From Eopsaltria australis (taxonomy: Eukaryota > Chordata > Aves > Passeriformes > Petroicidae): a DNA stretch of 64,000 nt. Position 1 is the first letter of the stretch; the number at the start of each line of letters is the position of its first letter. The notes under the pieces are model-generated. The model worked only from the letters and a program-made list of their open reading frames with translations. It searched no databases and was not told the DNA's origin. The stretch covers positions 217,437 to 281,436 of the forward strand of contig JAVTVJ010001751.1 of assembly GCA_034509425.1 (NCBI GenBank), read 5' to 3'. Made by a program: the position numbers and the translations under genes. Positions 12,961-26,800 of the stretch are shown here, piece by piece.

Positions 12961-15039
12961 CCAGCTAATCACTTGGCAAAACTGTGCCTCCACAAAATTT
13001 GCAGTCTCAAGTAAAACTTCCTAAGTGGTTTTTGATTCCTTTACAGTAGTATTAATCTCCTTTAGGAAAAAAGACTGCCAGGTGATGAACTTTTCTGGGA
13101 TTCAGAATGTTTGCTGAAATGATATCAAAACAAGGCCCTAATAGCTGAGTAATGGAATTTAGAAAACTAAAGTTTTACAACAGTGTAACCTAGAGATTAA
13201 TGAATTAATCTCATTTCCTCTATGCATTTGAATAAATGTAAGAAAACAATTTGTCTTGGAAAAGTTGTTTACAAATTGAAGGATAATCTAGTAATTTTAA
13301 ACAGGCCAAATTCTGTAACCTTCGTGGAGGAAAATTCCCAGTGCTGCTGTTTGACAAAGGAGTATTACCTGACTCAGGACTGCAGCTCTGAAAAAGAAGT
13401 TGTCACCCGAGCTGGAATTTTTATTTGCTTCCAGAAGTATTTTCAGAAGTGAAGCAAGGTTTTCTTTTCCTCTTTTGAAAGCAGAGAGGGATTCCTCTTT
13501 TCCAGCTTGTCTGATAAGAAGTGCTGCACTACACCACTGTCTCCTATTGCCTGTTACAAGAAGAATGTCTCCTGCTGCTTTAGCAGGTATTTGAGGACAA
13601 TACGTGTGTCAGTCTCTCCAGGGATGCTCCTGCAGCCAGCAATGTCACTTCAGATGACTCCATTGCCTTGCAAGACTACACAGTATGGAATGGTATCCAG
13701 AATCCTACCAGAAACGAGAAGATAAAATCCACAGAGCAGGCATTCCTCAAGGAAGGTTCACACCAGAAAAAAAAAAAAAATAGAGCTACTGTAGGTCAAC
13801 AGCAGAACTACAACTGTTCACAACTCCACGGCATCTCTATCCGATTATCCCAAAGGATTTGGCAAATGCCCAGAAGGAATGATATGGTTGTCTACTTTTG
13901 TAGGAAGAAACAAACTGGATAAAGTTAATTTCTTTCAATGACAGACATCTGTGATTTTTTACTGGGTTTACAAATGAAATGTGTTCCAAAAGACTGGGGG
14001 TAGAATATAGTCCTGAAGCCCTGCGTCTGAATGTTAAATATTATTTTATTCTGAATGCACTTTCACAAAATCAGGCTTCTGATATTGCATGAGTTTAATT
14101 AGACATCTTAATAGAAAACTTTGTGATACAAGAATGCTCTAAAATAACCTGAAAATAACTGCTCCATGTTTCACAATGCCAAAATCTTGCAGGCTGCTAT
14201 CTCTAGTGCTCTCCCTCTCTTTCACTGTTCCCCTCCTTGAATCTATCCCAGATGCAACACTAAATACTACTTAATCCAAGACCTGTGCTTCTTCCACCTC
14301 TGAAGAGGAAAGGAAACCTTTATCTGGAAATATGCATTTTTGGTTGTTTGGTTCTTAATGTGTTTCAAGCTGTTCCACATTAGTCTCAGAGACCGTGGTG
14401 GTATACAGAACAGAAGACAGGTGAGACAGTTCGTGATAAATGAAATTTATCTCATGAACATCAGCACCTCATTTGTGTACATGTGTGTTTTCCCCGTTGC
14501 CGAGTTAATTATTCTTGGTAATAGTATTGAGTCAGACACATGACTATATCATTGCAGACAAACCCATGTTATTAATGCATTTTCACTAAAGTAATCCTTG
14601 CCACAGGCAAGATTTTAACCTTCTAAGGGGTTATGAGCTGCTCATGCACGCAGTTGCTCTTCCCAAGGAACAGACTGTGAACAAACTTAAACTTGTAGTC
14701 CTGGTTTATGCCTTGTTCTCCGTCATCTCTGGGGAGGAATAAGAGACAGAGCTACAACCATTTTAATATCTCTGAAGATTCTTTGATAAGGATGAAATTC
14801 CATGTAAAGGTCATTTAAGAAAAAAATCCTGGGTTAAAGAACACTTCTTTCTTAAAGCCACTGCATTTCTTTATTAGGTACAGGAAGAAAGAAAAACACC
14901 AGCTCTTGTTGCTGAAGGAGATAATCCCAGCTGTCACACAGCCGCTCAGGAGAGCCGAGTCCTGTTTGCTCCAGTGACTAATTCCAGCTGAACAGAGCAC
15001 ATCTTGTCTCTGATGGCATTTCAGTTTGGAGGATCTTAC

Positions 15040-15210
15040 CATCCAAAACCTGGTTTCTCTGCTTTTCCCTTTCCCTGCCCTGGTGGCCGGCGGTGCAGCT
15101 GCTTCTGGAACGCAATCCAGCTGCCCCAGCGCTGAGCACCGGCGGCTGAAAGCAGAGTTACGGGCAGCAGTGTTGAAGAACTCGCTCTTGCTCAACAGAG
15201 CAGTTCCCTG
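15040..15210. promoter_or_regulatory. CpG-enriched patch in the gene desert
   Basis: A roughly 170-bp island of higher GC with about ten CpGs (GGTGGCCGGCGGTGCAGC, CCCCAGCGCTGAGCACCGGC, TTACGGGCAG) inside AT-rich sequence. It could be a distal enhancer or the start of a non-coding transcript. The 132-codon minus and 66-codon plus frames across it overlap each other and neither resembles a known protein. Confidence 0.3.
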
Positions 15211-15587
15211 CATACCCCGCAGTTAGAGCTGCTCACTTTTCTGACCAAAAGCCTGCTTTTACTATTGTTAGCACTATAGAGCCAAGGAGCTCTGGGAGGA
15301 CGAGCTGGCTTCTGTTCTGTTTTGTACATCATCAACCAAATTGTCAGCTAATTTCCTATTGTGGAATCTTTATTACCAGCAGTGACCTATAAGACAGAAT
15401 GAATATTTTTTACTTTTAAATCTCATGTGGAAGCTGCAGGTTGCCAGCTGGAAAAAAAAATTCTGACCCGTAAATTTAGCAAATATGATAGGAAAGTAAT
15501 TGAAAATGAAAAACAAGGATCTTTGTTTTGTCCCTGTTAAAGACTAATTGAATCATAAACACATTTTTAAAAAGTGTTTTTTTCAGT

Positions 15588-15603
15588 TTTGTGTGTGTGT
15601 GTG
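15588..15603 (+). repeat. Short GT microsatellite
   Basis: Alternating GTGTGTGTGTGTG within a T-rich stretch. Confidence 0.85.
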
Positions 15604-17627
15604 ATGTTTCCTTTTTTTTCCTTTTGTGTCTTTTTTTGTCAGATGTTTTTTAAGGCTCTCCCTTGGTTTCAAATCACGTTGAATCATATAGTTTTGTTAA
15701 CCCTAAAACTGGCATCCTAGAGGTGTCAAAGATGAGCTTGGCTTAAAAACCTTAAGTTCCAGAAAAAATAAGATGGAATTTTTAAACTTCTAATCTTTTA
15801 TCAAATTTATATTTTCAGATGTTACAAATGTGAGGGGTAGAAATGCACACAAAGAAAAAGCAGCTTAAAACGGTCATGGGTTCATTCACGTCCAAGAATG
15901 GCAGTTATTAAGGAAGAAGCAAATATTGAAACTCGAGATAAAATCTTGAGACTTTTCAAAACTGTGCGCCACCATCCCCCCCAGTCCAAAGCAGCTCATG
16001 TTCTGGAATTTGGATTGTAAATCTCCACTAAGAAGGTAGAGCAAAAATACAGCACACTGGTGTCATTTCTGTAAAGAAAAGTTAACTTCAAAAATATCCT
16101 GAAAGCAAAGCCACTTAGAGTTCAGCAGGTATGAAAAAACCTGAAGCACTGGAAGACTTGCAAGTGCAGATTAAGGTATATTTCTCCTAGCCAATTTTGG
16201 CTCCATGTCTCTTTGCTCAGTGCATGTCCTTCTTGAGGTAAAGACAGTTAAATCCAACTATCTCCTTATGCTTTGTTGAGGTCAACAGTAGTTTTAAATG
16301 TGAAAGGACTGAAGCACTTAGTCCTTGTCTAGGTAGCCATTATAGCAGGACCTGTTGACCCTATAGCTCCTTAACCTACGCTGATATTTTAGGAAGAACA
16401 GTTTAAATCATTCTGAGATGAATAAAATAATAAAGAAAAGCATGTAACTGGAAAGCATCAATCCTAGTGGAGAGTGGACTAAATCAAACTTTTGCAGGAA
16501 AATAATTCAACTATGCTGTTAAAAAAAAAAAAAAAGGGAGACATTTGCAGAGTTTGTAACCTACAGAACAAAATTCCATCCCAGGCAAGGATCCAGTGGC
16601 AGGAAATACAGTGCAAATAGAATTGAGCAGAAGGAGTAAACAGGGGTTGAATTAAATTTGTATTGGAAAGCTCATAGTAGCTCTAATTCTACAGAAATCA
16701 CAGCCACTCAACATAGTAAACAGCCACCAGGTAGAGATCCTAGTGCAACTTCAAAAACAACAAGAAAAGTCGAGATCATCTGAATGTCCTCTATACCCCT
16801 GCAAAAAGAAACACTGAAAATACGTCACTGTTGTACTGAGGAGTAAGTGCTCGCTCACAGAAAGCATGAAAAATGCATAGATCTACAGGGTATAAGGTTT
16901 TCCTAACTAATGCTTCTCCAAGGTGTAAAATACCTTTTCAAGAACTGCTTATCCTGTTGTTAAAAAATGAGCTACTTTTGCTGATACAGAAGCCCATTTT
17001 ATCAAAGCTTTGGCAGAAATCCAAATAAATTGTTCCTTGTGAACTTCTGTATTTTTATCAGCTTTGCAAAACTCTTAAAAAGATAAAGTCAAGATAGAAG
17101 GCTAATCAAACAGAGGGAGCTTCTTACCATCCCTAGATGAAGTGAACTAACACAAAGTTAGTAAAACTAACATGTGTGGAAGCAGTTTGCATGAAATTAT
17201 TGTCATCAACTTAGCTCAAAACACAGAGTAAAATTTTTCTGAGAGTTCAAATGCCTGTTACATTTCTGAGAATGATTTTATTCCTTTACTATCCCATTTT
17301 CTCCACTTACTTTTGGCTGGAATGTACAGAATGGCTGACTTGTGTGCTGAGTGCAATCTTAAGCCAAACCAGTAATAACCTTTTTTGACAGCTGCTCCAT
17401 TGAGTTTTCCCTCCCAGATCTTCATACTCATAAGTACCCGAGAAGCTGGAAAACTCAGATTGCTGGGTGTCCTTTCGGGCTGAACTCCTGAAAATTATTT
17501 CAGGGAAAACAAAATTAACATACTGTGTTAATTTCTTTTCAGAATATACAACTTCTCTGAAAAAGGTGAACAGAAAAAAAGTGACAGAACTAGTCCATGT
17601 CTGAGCACCTTTGAATTTGAGACGCCT

Positions 17628-17656
17628 TTATCACATGATAAGATGAGAAATTATCT
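17628..17656. promoter_or_regulatory. Cluster of GATA motifs with an E-box
   Basis: TTATC at 17628-17632, CACATG (E-box) at 17632-17637, GATAAG at 17637-17642 and TTATCT at 17651-17656 fall within 29 bp. The first two GATA sites face each other across the E-box. Such grouping is typical of some enhancers, but short motifs also recur by chance in AT-rich DNA. Confidence 0.25.
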
Positions 17657-17850
17657 GTCTCCTGAGACAGTGGCCATTTTGTTTGCAGTTGCTGTTAGGT
17701 GAGAAAGGTGCACTCTCCTTCCTCCAAGAACAGAATTACTTTTAATTCTTGGGTTTTTTCCTTGAAAATACAAAAAAAACCCCAATAAACAACTTCAAGA
17801 CGAAGAGAAAAGGGGAAAGGTTTTGTGTACATAAAAAACCCAAACCAAAA

Positions 17851-17868
17851 CTAATATATATATATATA
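17851..17868 (+). repeat. TA microsatellite
   Basis: A simple alternating TA run of about 18 bp within AT-rich intergenic DNA. Confidence 0.85.
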
Positions 17869-18667
17869 AAGTAAATAAACATAATCTGTAACCATACATG
17901 GTGTTATAATTTGGCACTTACCTGCATTTTCATATATAGCTTGTTGGAGAGAAAATAGAGATGTTGCAGAGCTGCAGCACAGTGTCCACAACACCCTTCT
18001 CTAGAAGCAGTTTAATCTACAGCAATTCCAGGCTCGATCCCTCATAATCACATCAGGTGTTAACATTAGTTTGCAAATCAAAAACATACAAAATTTTAGT
18101 TTTAATCAAACATCTAGGTATTGATTGTTGTAACAAAATGACTCAATTTTTGAGTAGAAAATCCAGAATTCAGCTGTCAGTGGAAACCTACATTTTCTGT
18201 GGCAGCTGCCAATTTCCACAAGGGCAATACGGAGAACTCCAAAAGGCAGTGGAAGAGCCCCTTTCTCAGTATCCTTATCAAGCAATCCCATTTTGTCCTT
18301 TGGAATAATGCATTGTATGGTATTTTCTACCTTGTTTGGTATTTAGAGTTGGAATTTATTGCCAGGCTTCCTGGCAGCAAGCTGTGCAGGTTGCAGGCGG
18401 AGGCTGATGGAGGTGAGTGAATTAATGTGGTGGCTGTTTGGAATGCCGTCCAGCTGCCAGGGAGAATTATGTTTGTTTGCCTTTGGCACAAGTGTGAAAG
18501 GAACAGCCGTAGATTTTAGAAGTGTGAGTCTACATTTTTATATCTCACACTAATGAATACATTTTTTTGTATCCTATACATTTGGGGAAATAGAATTTAT
18601 TTGTAGATTTTATTTACCACTTGTGTGGTAGAGAAGGAATGTTTCCTCAGAGACTGAACCTGTACTT

Positions 18668-18702
18668 TAGAAAAGAAAAAACAAAAAAAGAAAGAAAGAA
18701 AA
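18668..18702 (+). repeat. A-rich GAAA microsatellite
   Basis: AAAAGAAAAAACAAAAAAAG followed by AAAGAAAGAAAAG, a short degenerate GAAA repeat. Confidence 0.8.
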
Positions 18703-19799
18703 GACCTGACTAAGCCAAAACAATTGTCAGTAAAAGTTATCCTAATTTCACTATTCCTGCAACTGTATCTAAAGTCAGATCATAGAACAGGGAATTTCAG
18801 CAAGATCTGAAAATTTCTTGATGTAAGATTTTTTTGGTAGTGGAGAAATGCCACTGAAAGATATAACTCTGTATTTGTTTCCTGTTGGAAATTTATTTAT
18901 TCCAGTCAAACCCTTCCTTTACCTATAACCTGTCAGTTATCCCTACCTCAACCTCCTGTGCTATCAACAGAGGGATGATAATGCTATTTGTAATGTGCTC
19001 TGATGTGAAAACTGCTATGGAAGATTGAATTGTTGTTGCTGATAGGACCAGAAATTTCCCCAACTAGATCTGTCAATAGCTGACACTAAGACAACAAGGT
19101 ACAAAGTGCATTTGAAGACTGTCAGACACCATTGCTTTTTTGTTTTCTCTAGCAAACTATTCCTTAGATAACTGACTTGACCTAGCATTGCTTAAAAAGA
19201 TCAAGCGCTCAAAAGATCAAGTGTCTCAGAAAGAAAGAAAAGGCTGGAAAGAATAATATTAGTTACTCCATACTATGTAAAGCTTAATGATCTCTTGTCC
19301 CATTATAGTAAGTAAATAAAACTGTCACTTATACCTCTTCTGTTGGTCTTAATAATACAGAAAGGAAAACAACTTTCTAGTTTTGGTACAGTAATGAACC
19401 AAAAATAATGATTTGAAAAATTATTGATTTTTAATAATTTGCAAAAAAGTCACACTATAGGACAGATTTAAAAAAAAATAAAAATGAATACCTATATCTA
19501 GTATCTTAGTTTCTATGTGCAGGCATGTAACTTACATATATGATCAGGAAAACTGCAATTTCAAATAAACTTTGAAATTTAATTTTAATGATTCTAAATT
19601 TATTACCTATGTTAATTGATTGTTGGTAAGATTTTAATATACTATAACATACTTCAATGACTATTTGAGGAGAAGCAAATGTATTTGAGAGAAAATAATT
19701 TGTTAAGCCAATATTCCTCAAATCCTTGTTCCATTCTAACCATTTAAAGAAAAATATTTGCAATCTTAATCAGAGCCCTTCAAGGAAGCAGAGATGTTT

Positions 19800-20165
19800 T
19801 AAGTGGCATATCCAGCAGAGGAAAGAAAAATAGATGTAAGGTTGCAAACAAGACTATTTTCTGGTAGGATGAAGATGTGAGATGTCACTTTGGAGATGGG
19901 ATTAGGAACAAAGAAACAGAGAGAAGAACAAGGAAGAAGGAAAAGGGGGGACAACAAGAATAAAAAGAACAATAGAAAATAGGGAGTGGAGAGTAAAGAA
20001 TGTGACAGAGAAGACTGAAAATAAGAGTCAGCGGGGACAGAGAAAGAGCATAAAAAGCCAACGGGTGGGGGAGAGAGAGAACTACAAAAAATGAGCAAAG
20101 GGTGAAAAAACTGTAAAGGGAGAAGAAGAATCTCACATGAGTGCTAAACTTGAGGAAGAATGGCA
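19800..20165 (+). repeat. Purine-rich tract 3
   Basis: About 365 bp of A/G-rich sequence including AGAGAGAAGAACAAGGAAGA, AGGGAGTGGAGAGTAAAGAA and GGGGGAGAGAGAGAAC. The minus frames of 93-99 codons are hydrophobic/Ser-rich artefacts. A shorter similar block occurs at about 20520-20610. Confidence 0.65.
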
Positions 20166-21958
20166 AGTCCCTCTTGGATGAATCAGTGCTTCCCTATTTT
20201 ACCCACATGCAACCCCTCTGAGTCACCCTATGATCATGGCTGCGCAGCCTTGATGCCAAGACAACTATTTAGAGCTGTGGTCCGGTGTCAGAAGGAGCAG
20301 AAAAGATGGCAGTAAAAGTCCTGTGGCAGGGAAACCTTACTTCTCCCCAAGCCAAGCGTTCCTGCCAACAGACCCAGCTGCAGCTGGCTATGGCTGGAGT
20401 CACTTGGTGCTTGCTCTGCATGCAGGGTGAGCGACCCAAGAGCCGCAGGGGTGCCACAGGCAGCCAGACCTCCGCAGCTTCCCCTCGGCTTTGCAAGCCG
20501 AGGAACTGAGAGAGGAACCGTATCTGAAGGACAGAGCAGCAGGAGAAATAAGGAAAGGGAAAACCAAAGGAGGGCAAAAGAGGGAAGAGAATAAAAGAGG
20601 AAAGCAATTAGTGGTCATGGCCTCTTTATAGCAAGAAATGACTCGTACTACATACATAAGTGATCCCGATGTGAACTGTAAGTGGGAGAGGCACAGCAAG
20701 GAGCCTGCTGCTGATCTCATGAGCTGAGTAATATACATGAAAGCAAAGAGCGACACGTTTCCGTCTGAAATACAGCCACTCTTAAACGTGGAAATACTTC
20801 TGCTAGGGCACTTCAGTGGCATATATACGTATCAGTTCCTTTCTGATCAGCTTTGACCTTTTCCAGACGGCAAGCCCGGATTTATATTCTTTCTTTATTT
20901 TGCCAACATGGCTGTATTTGTCAGCATAGTAATGAGTTGAGTCGGTAGAGCTCTGGGAATAGACTTCCAGCTGACATGCGCTCCCTCTTCTGGTTGGCAT
21001 TTGCCTCTACACACCGAGGTCAAACTAAAGACAAATTTGGATCCTCTAGCTTAAAAAGAAAGACCCTTAGAACACTTTGTTTACTCTATTTTGATACGAC
21101 TTTGAGATCTCTGATTCTCACTGCCCTATTGGACCAAAAGGACATGAATATTGATGCACTTGTGCCTTTCAGACAAAAGATTTTACCGTCCATGAAGTCC
21201 ATTCATGGATTTGTTTGTTAAAACTGTATTTCTACTGTTTTACTGATATAAGTATGCATTAGTGCCAGTGTTTTCTTCCCCACAATGATAGGTCACTCAT
21301 GCTCCCTCACACAGTCATTCCCAGCTGAGCTCTTGAATGCAAGGCAACCTAAGTTTCATTTAGGGGGATCTTGATACATGATTAGAGGGGCACTATTGCA
21401 GGAAGTCTTGCTGGTCCACTTCATTTGAATACACAGATAGTGGGAAAATGCAATGCTAAAATATATCCTTGGTGAAAGAGCTCAGTCTGACAATTTAGGT
21501 GAAAGGCATTCAGTCCTTACTTTGACTGTGGCCTGTTGTGGCATAACCACAAGAGCAAGTGCCTACAGTTGGTAATGGAATGTCGCAGTTCAGAGGGCCA
21601 AAATCTGCTGCCTGCAGGACTGGGGTTGTCAGGGCTGGCTTGGCAGTGGTTATTGGACTAAAGTCAACAGCAATCAACTCTTGAATTCTAATCTTGTCTC
21701 TAACACCGAATCCTGGTCAAACTCAGTTATGATCTTTCTGATTTGCTTCCACATCTACAGAGAGAAAATAATCCCTGCTTATAATATTTACCAGGCACAC
21801 TGAAGGAGATCTTCAGCATTTACACCTCATATCATCTGTTAAACTGCCCCTGTCTCACTGGGGACTAGGTCATACCTCTTTGGTGCTACCACATAAATGG
21901 TAAAAAAAAACTTAACCATCATCTGGTCTTCAAAAAGCGCAGCTCCAATTCCCTGTGC

Positions 21959-21979
21959 TTTTTTTTTTTTTTTTTTTTT
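21959..21979 (+). repeat. Poly-T run (about 21 T)
   Basis: The longest homopolymer in the window. No flanking SINE or processed-gene body was recognised on either side. Confidence 0.95.
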
Positions 21980-23787
21980 GTGGAAAGTAAGTCTTTGAAA
22001 TATTGTTTTAATAAAAAAGAACAGAATAAATGTCTACTTGGCCAGTTCTTATGTCAAGATCTAGGACAGATTGCTGGATAGTATTTAACATTCGGAGTGG
22101 AAGTATTACTTTGGCCCCTAGGCAAAATGTACCAAAAACTTGTCTAGGGTCATGCCAACAACAAATGATGAAGAAAGCAAATGTTTTTTAATTTTAAATA
22201 TAGTCTTTGAGCTTTTTCAAATAGAGAGACTAAATTTGGACCTTTATCTTGGAAATAAACTCAGAGAAAATTTAGATTTTTTTCCCTGTTCATCAATTTT
22301 CTAAATATTAAAATAAAAAATAATCTGTCAATTTCTATTTCCTCTTCTAGAATTTTGTCTTTACTGTTTTTTAACTGTTTCCTACTGTTTTCACAGTTCA
22401 GTGCTTGCAGACAGTAAACCAGCTGAACAAAATAGGCACTCACTAATATTTCCAGATCTTTTTCAACCCACAGGCAAAGCTGTATTCCATTTGTCCGTAA
22501 GAATTTTCACTCAAGCTTTTGGGGATTTCTTCTGGGTTTTTATTGTATGAAATCAATATTCAAATATACATACAGTTAAGTCACCTTATCAGCTAATGCT
22601 TGCTAGAGCTTACATCAAATCTGGAAAAGTTAATTTTTATAATCCAAATAGAAAAGTAATTTGTGTGAGATTTGCTTAACTATCATTGTCTACCACATTA
22701 TTGCAGAACAAAACAGCACATTGCTAAGACAATATTTGTGGGACACAAAATGCTCAAGGTACACAAAAACATTTGTTGATTATGTGATACAGATATACCT
22801 CAGATGCATATGTATCTCGAAGTCTTTTTAGCAACACTGCCTTTTTCAAAGAAACAAATAAAATAATGCTTACTTTCATTTGAGACCAATGAGATAACGC
22901 AGAGCTCATGGGGTTCATACTCATTTAGCATTTCTTTTCTGACCAAAAACCATTCATCTAGCTGAATATTTCCTCCCTTGGATACTCAATTCCTTGTAAA
23001 CCCAAAGAAAAGCTGATACTTCAGAAACATACATCTTAGGCAAATATTTTATAGCCGTAACACACAAACAGCTCCAGTGACAGGAATTCTTGTGTCACAT
23101 TATAAAAACCTGAGACATAAAACCACCACGCCCGACCCTTTTGCTTATATCATTGGTCCCCAAACTCTGCTTTGTGAGTACCTGCTGAGCAGATTGTGGC
23201 TGCTCAGGGAACACCACTGGGCACAGGTTTGGAGAGCCCTCTGAGGCAGCAGAGTAGAACACCATGGCCTTGTGACCAAACACCCCACATGGGTCCCTGG
23301 CACACAGTGCAGCCCATAGTTAGATGATGTTCTGCAGGTGAAACATGGCCTGCAGTGCTGCCTATCCTGCTGAGAGAGCACCAAGGTTGCCGACCTCAAT
23401 CTTAGAATGGAATTTCACTCGAAATGAGGAGGAAGGGCTTCACTTGTTTATAGACAACAAACAATGTGGTAACAAAGAAATTCATCTTGCCCAGGGCACA
23501 TCCAAGTTTAAATCACTGCTCTCAGATTTGAAGTAGTGTCTGAAATGGGGATTCACCATGACAGGTATATACTTAGCCCCAGTTATGTGTCTGTTGTTTG
23601 TCTCTTTTGTGGACTCTCTTGCTTTCAAAACATGCTGGAAAGTCTTGATTTCACTCTGCATCAGAATGAAACCAAATGCCAAAACCTCAGAATCTTTCAC
23701 GAAACAGAATCCTTGTTTCCTGGCCAGCCTTATTATTGAACCTTAATATGATACAACATGTGTCCATATTTGCACACATGGTCCACA

Positions 23788-23845
23788 GCCCTTACACATG
23801 TGTAAATCCTACTGAAGTCATGTATAAAGGATCAGGCTCTAAGGC
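23788..23845. mobile_element. Possible half of a palindromic MITE
   Basis: The segment CAGCCCTTACACATGTGTAA, then TCCTACTGAAGTCATG and AAGGATCAGGCTCT resembles the same class of amniote palindromic elements (arms with CTTACTCACGTG and TGAAGTCAATGG). Only a short degraded portion is visible, so this is tentative. Confidence 0.3.
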
Positions 23846-26800
23846 TGTTATAGAAAAAGTTCATGTTTCACTGACTTTTTGGTATTCTTTGAAGATATTA
23901 CATTTAGAGTAAATATAGAGAAGTACATGTTATATGCAAGATTTTCAGAGAACATTTAACTTCCACACCAGAAGGTCACATCTAAGGCAATATGGTCTTG
24001 GAACAAGTTCAAAGTTGTCACACTTGATAAAAATAGCTTAAAGGGCACATAACTGTGCTGGAATATGGGAAAACAGTGGAACATGAGAGGGGGAATGATT
24101 GAAGGCCCCATTACTAATTATGTACATACTTTGTTGCTATTGAAAGCTAGGTTTCCAAGCATGTACATGGTACTTAAGTTAAATAGAAGTGCAAGCAATT
24201 AAAAAACTATAAATGCTTTTGCATTGCTATATCTAAAGAAAGAACCTTTTACAAATAATTTTATGGAATAAAAGAAAATATTTAAAAAAAAATGAACAGA
24301 GGATAAATGTATCTAGGGCTTTTTCTCTGTTCTTAGTTTCAAAATTATATACTTACATTTTGCACCACTTATTAGTACTTTTGTAATACTTTATTGAAAA
24401 TCAAAATAAATATTTATTTTGATAACATACGAAGCTACATTCACTTTTCTTCATCTTTTACTTCATGCTGCTGCAATTTTGTTAGTTTCTTCTAACCTCC
24501 TGAAAAAGGGACAAATGTACACAACAAACAATCTCAGGAAAAGTTGAATCATACTGGAAGATGGGCTTTTATAGCACAAATGAGGTACATTATAAATACA
24601 ATTTTACATTGTACTGCCTCTTGAGATACACGTTGCATTGGCAGTAATTAACTCTTAGGACTGTGTTCTATGTATTGGATACCTGTTAAACCACAGTCAA
24701 ATCTCCTGATGATGCTTCAGCCATACATTTAAATGAGTCTAAAATAAGGTCCTACAGCCCTTCTGCAAACTGATTCACTTGCACCAAAGTCCCACTAAAT
24801 GGGCAGTTTTCCATGACTGGGACACTCAGTCAGTCATGGGTCATATGTGTCCTACACATAAAGCCCCACCATACATCTTCCAGTTCAATGGTTTGATCTA
24901 TTGTGCTATCATGTTAATTTTGCCCTTGAAAGAACATGTCATGCAAAGGAATCTTTAACTTTGCTTTTAACTGGGAAATTTGCTGTATTTTGCACATATT
25001 TTATAATGATTCATGGCATGGTGCAATCTTTGTGCCAAAACATGGAGAAAGCTAATGTTTAATGATTTTGTAATGCAAGACTCTTGACTTAGTTCTGCCC
25101 AGAATTGCTACACGCAGGGCTCAGTCACGTCCTAATCCTATTTATATCAGTGAGGCTCTTGATGATGAGAAAACAAAATTGCTATCTTCCATGCTTGGAA
25201 ACAAATTTTTCATTCATCTATATTCTTCCCTGTAGAGAAACTGTCTCAGATACAGGTATTTTTTGACCAGGTTTGGTCTCATGGGAGGCTTACATACATT
25301 ACAATGGAAGGTAACATATTTTATGGCAACAGTCTGCAAAAAGATACGTTCTGTGAAAGCAACACTTTTCCCCCATTGTAATGAAGTGTTTAAGACTTGA
25401 AGATGTCCCTTCAACCAGAGAAAGACACCTGAAAGCAAAGGTGTCCCATGCTTCCTGTGATGTAAACAGCTAACGGGAGGATTCTGTATCTTTGAGGATT
25501 AGGAAGAAAATTATTGGGAAAAGGGCCTGAAAGCTGAACTCCAGGAGGTGCACTGGATACACAGAACTTTCTATACCTCCCTTTTAAAATGTATAACCAT
25601 GGGGAAAGGTTATATTTATTATATTGCAGCAGAGAAGCAACAATGTAATTTATGCTGCTCAGTTTAAAAGCATCACATTTTTATACAATAACAAAAAAGT
25701 AGAGAGTCTGAGTCATTAGAAAAATACTTGCACAGCTGGTAAATTGTATTTTTTATGGACCTTATACATGTGATTCTAAGCACTAAGTATACACATTATT
25801 AGGGTCAATCTAAATCCAGGCTGATGAAAAATCCGAAGTGTTGGAGGATTTAGAATCTTCCTGTGGATTTTGTTGTAGCCTCCACATCTATGCTTTCATT
25901 AAAATAATATCTGTTCTAACTTCCCAGGTTTTAAAAGGAGCTGTTACAGCGTTAACCAGTGCACTGTCTCACAGACCATACAGCCAACAGATTGAAACAA
26001 TCCTACCAGGATATGTGGAATAACAACAATATTTATTCTGTATTTTTGTCTTCCTGGAATGGATTGACCCCTGATTCAGAAGCAAAGAACTACTGTGATA
26101 TGGCCCTAACTTCTCACTTAATTGGAGATGGCAATGTTTTAGTTGTTTTAGAGCTAACCATCTATGAAAGAGCACAAAAGGTAGCACACTCCTGGAGAGC
26201 AAGAAGATCAGGGTCTGTGTGGCTGTTACAACCCCGCTAAGAGGACTGTACTGCCCTGTTCTTTCATCTTTGTAAAGTGAGAGTGAAATAGTCCATCACA
26301 AAGCTGGGGAAAAAATGACTCATCTGCTGTCCATTCTTATTTTGTCACGGTGTCTGGAAAGAAGTGCTTCATTTCTTATTGCATCTGGACAAAGACAGAA
26401 CTCCTGGAGGTACTTCCAGCTTACTGAAGATACTAGGATGTTTTGGGTTAAACTCAGGGTCTATTCAGGCTTGGGTTCACCTACTTTCCCAGTCGTATTT
26501 ACATACCACATTTCTTTTGGCTGTATTTTTCTGTGCTCACTATATCCCTCTCTTTATGTAGTGTACGATTTTGAAAACTGCAGTGCACAGGAAGGTCTTT
26601 AGTCATCTTGCCAGTTCAGATTATTTGCTGCTGGAAAGCCCTTGAGCTGGTAAAGATTGGAAGGCATGCAATTCTCCGTGAGCTAATGCCCATTGCTTTT
26701 ATCTTGAATGGTTTTAAGGGCCATCCAAGTAACGCAAACTGGATTTACATTACTCCAATGCAATGAATTGGATCTCATTGAAAGGATTTTGCTACCAACA

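Larger units (their letters stand above)
12961..19799. other. Intergenic, mostly unassigned
   Basis: Contains the CpG-enriched patch (15.0-15.2 kb), the GATA cluster (17.6 kb) and short microsatellites. The segment 18360-18490, with GGCTTCCTGGCAGC and CCAGCTGCCAGGG, has the mixed composition of a possible conserved element. That cannot be tested here. Confidence 0.5.

Noticed and set aside
14815..15213. 132-codon minus-strand frame
   Set aside because: No splice or family support. It is explained partly by the GC-rich patch and overlaps an open frame on the other strand.
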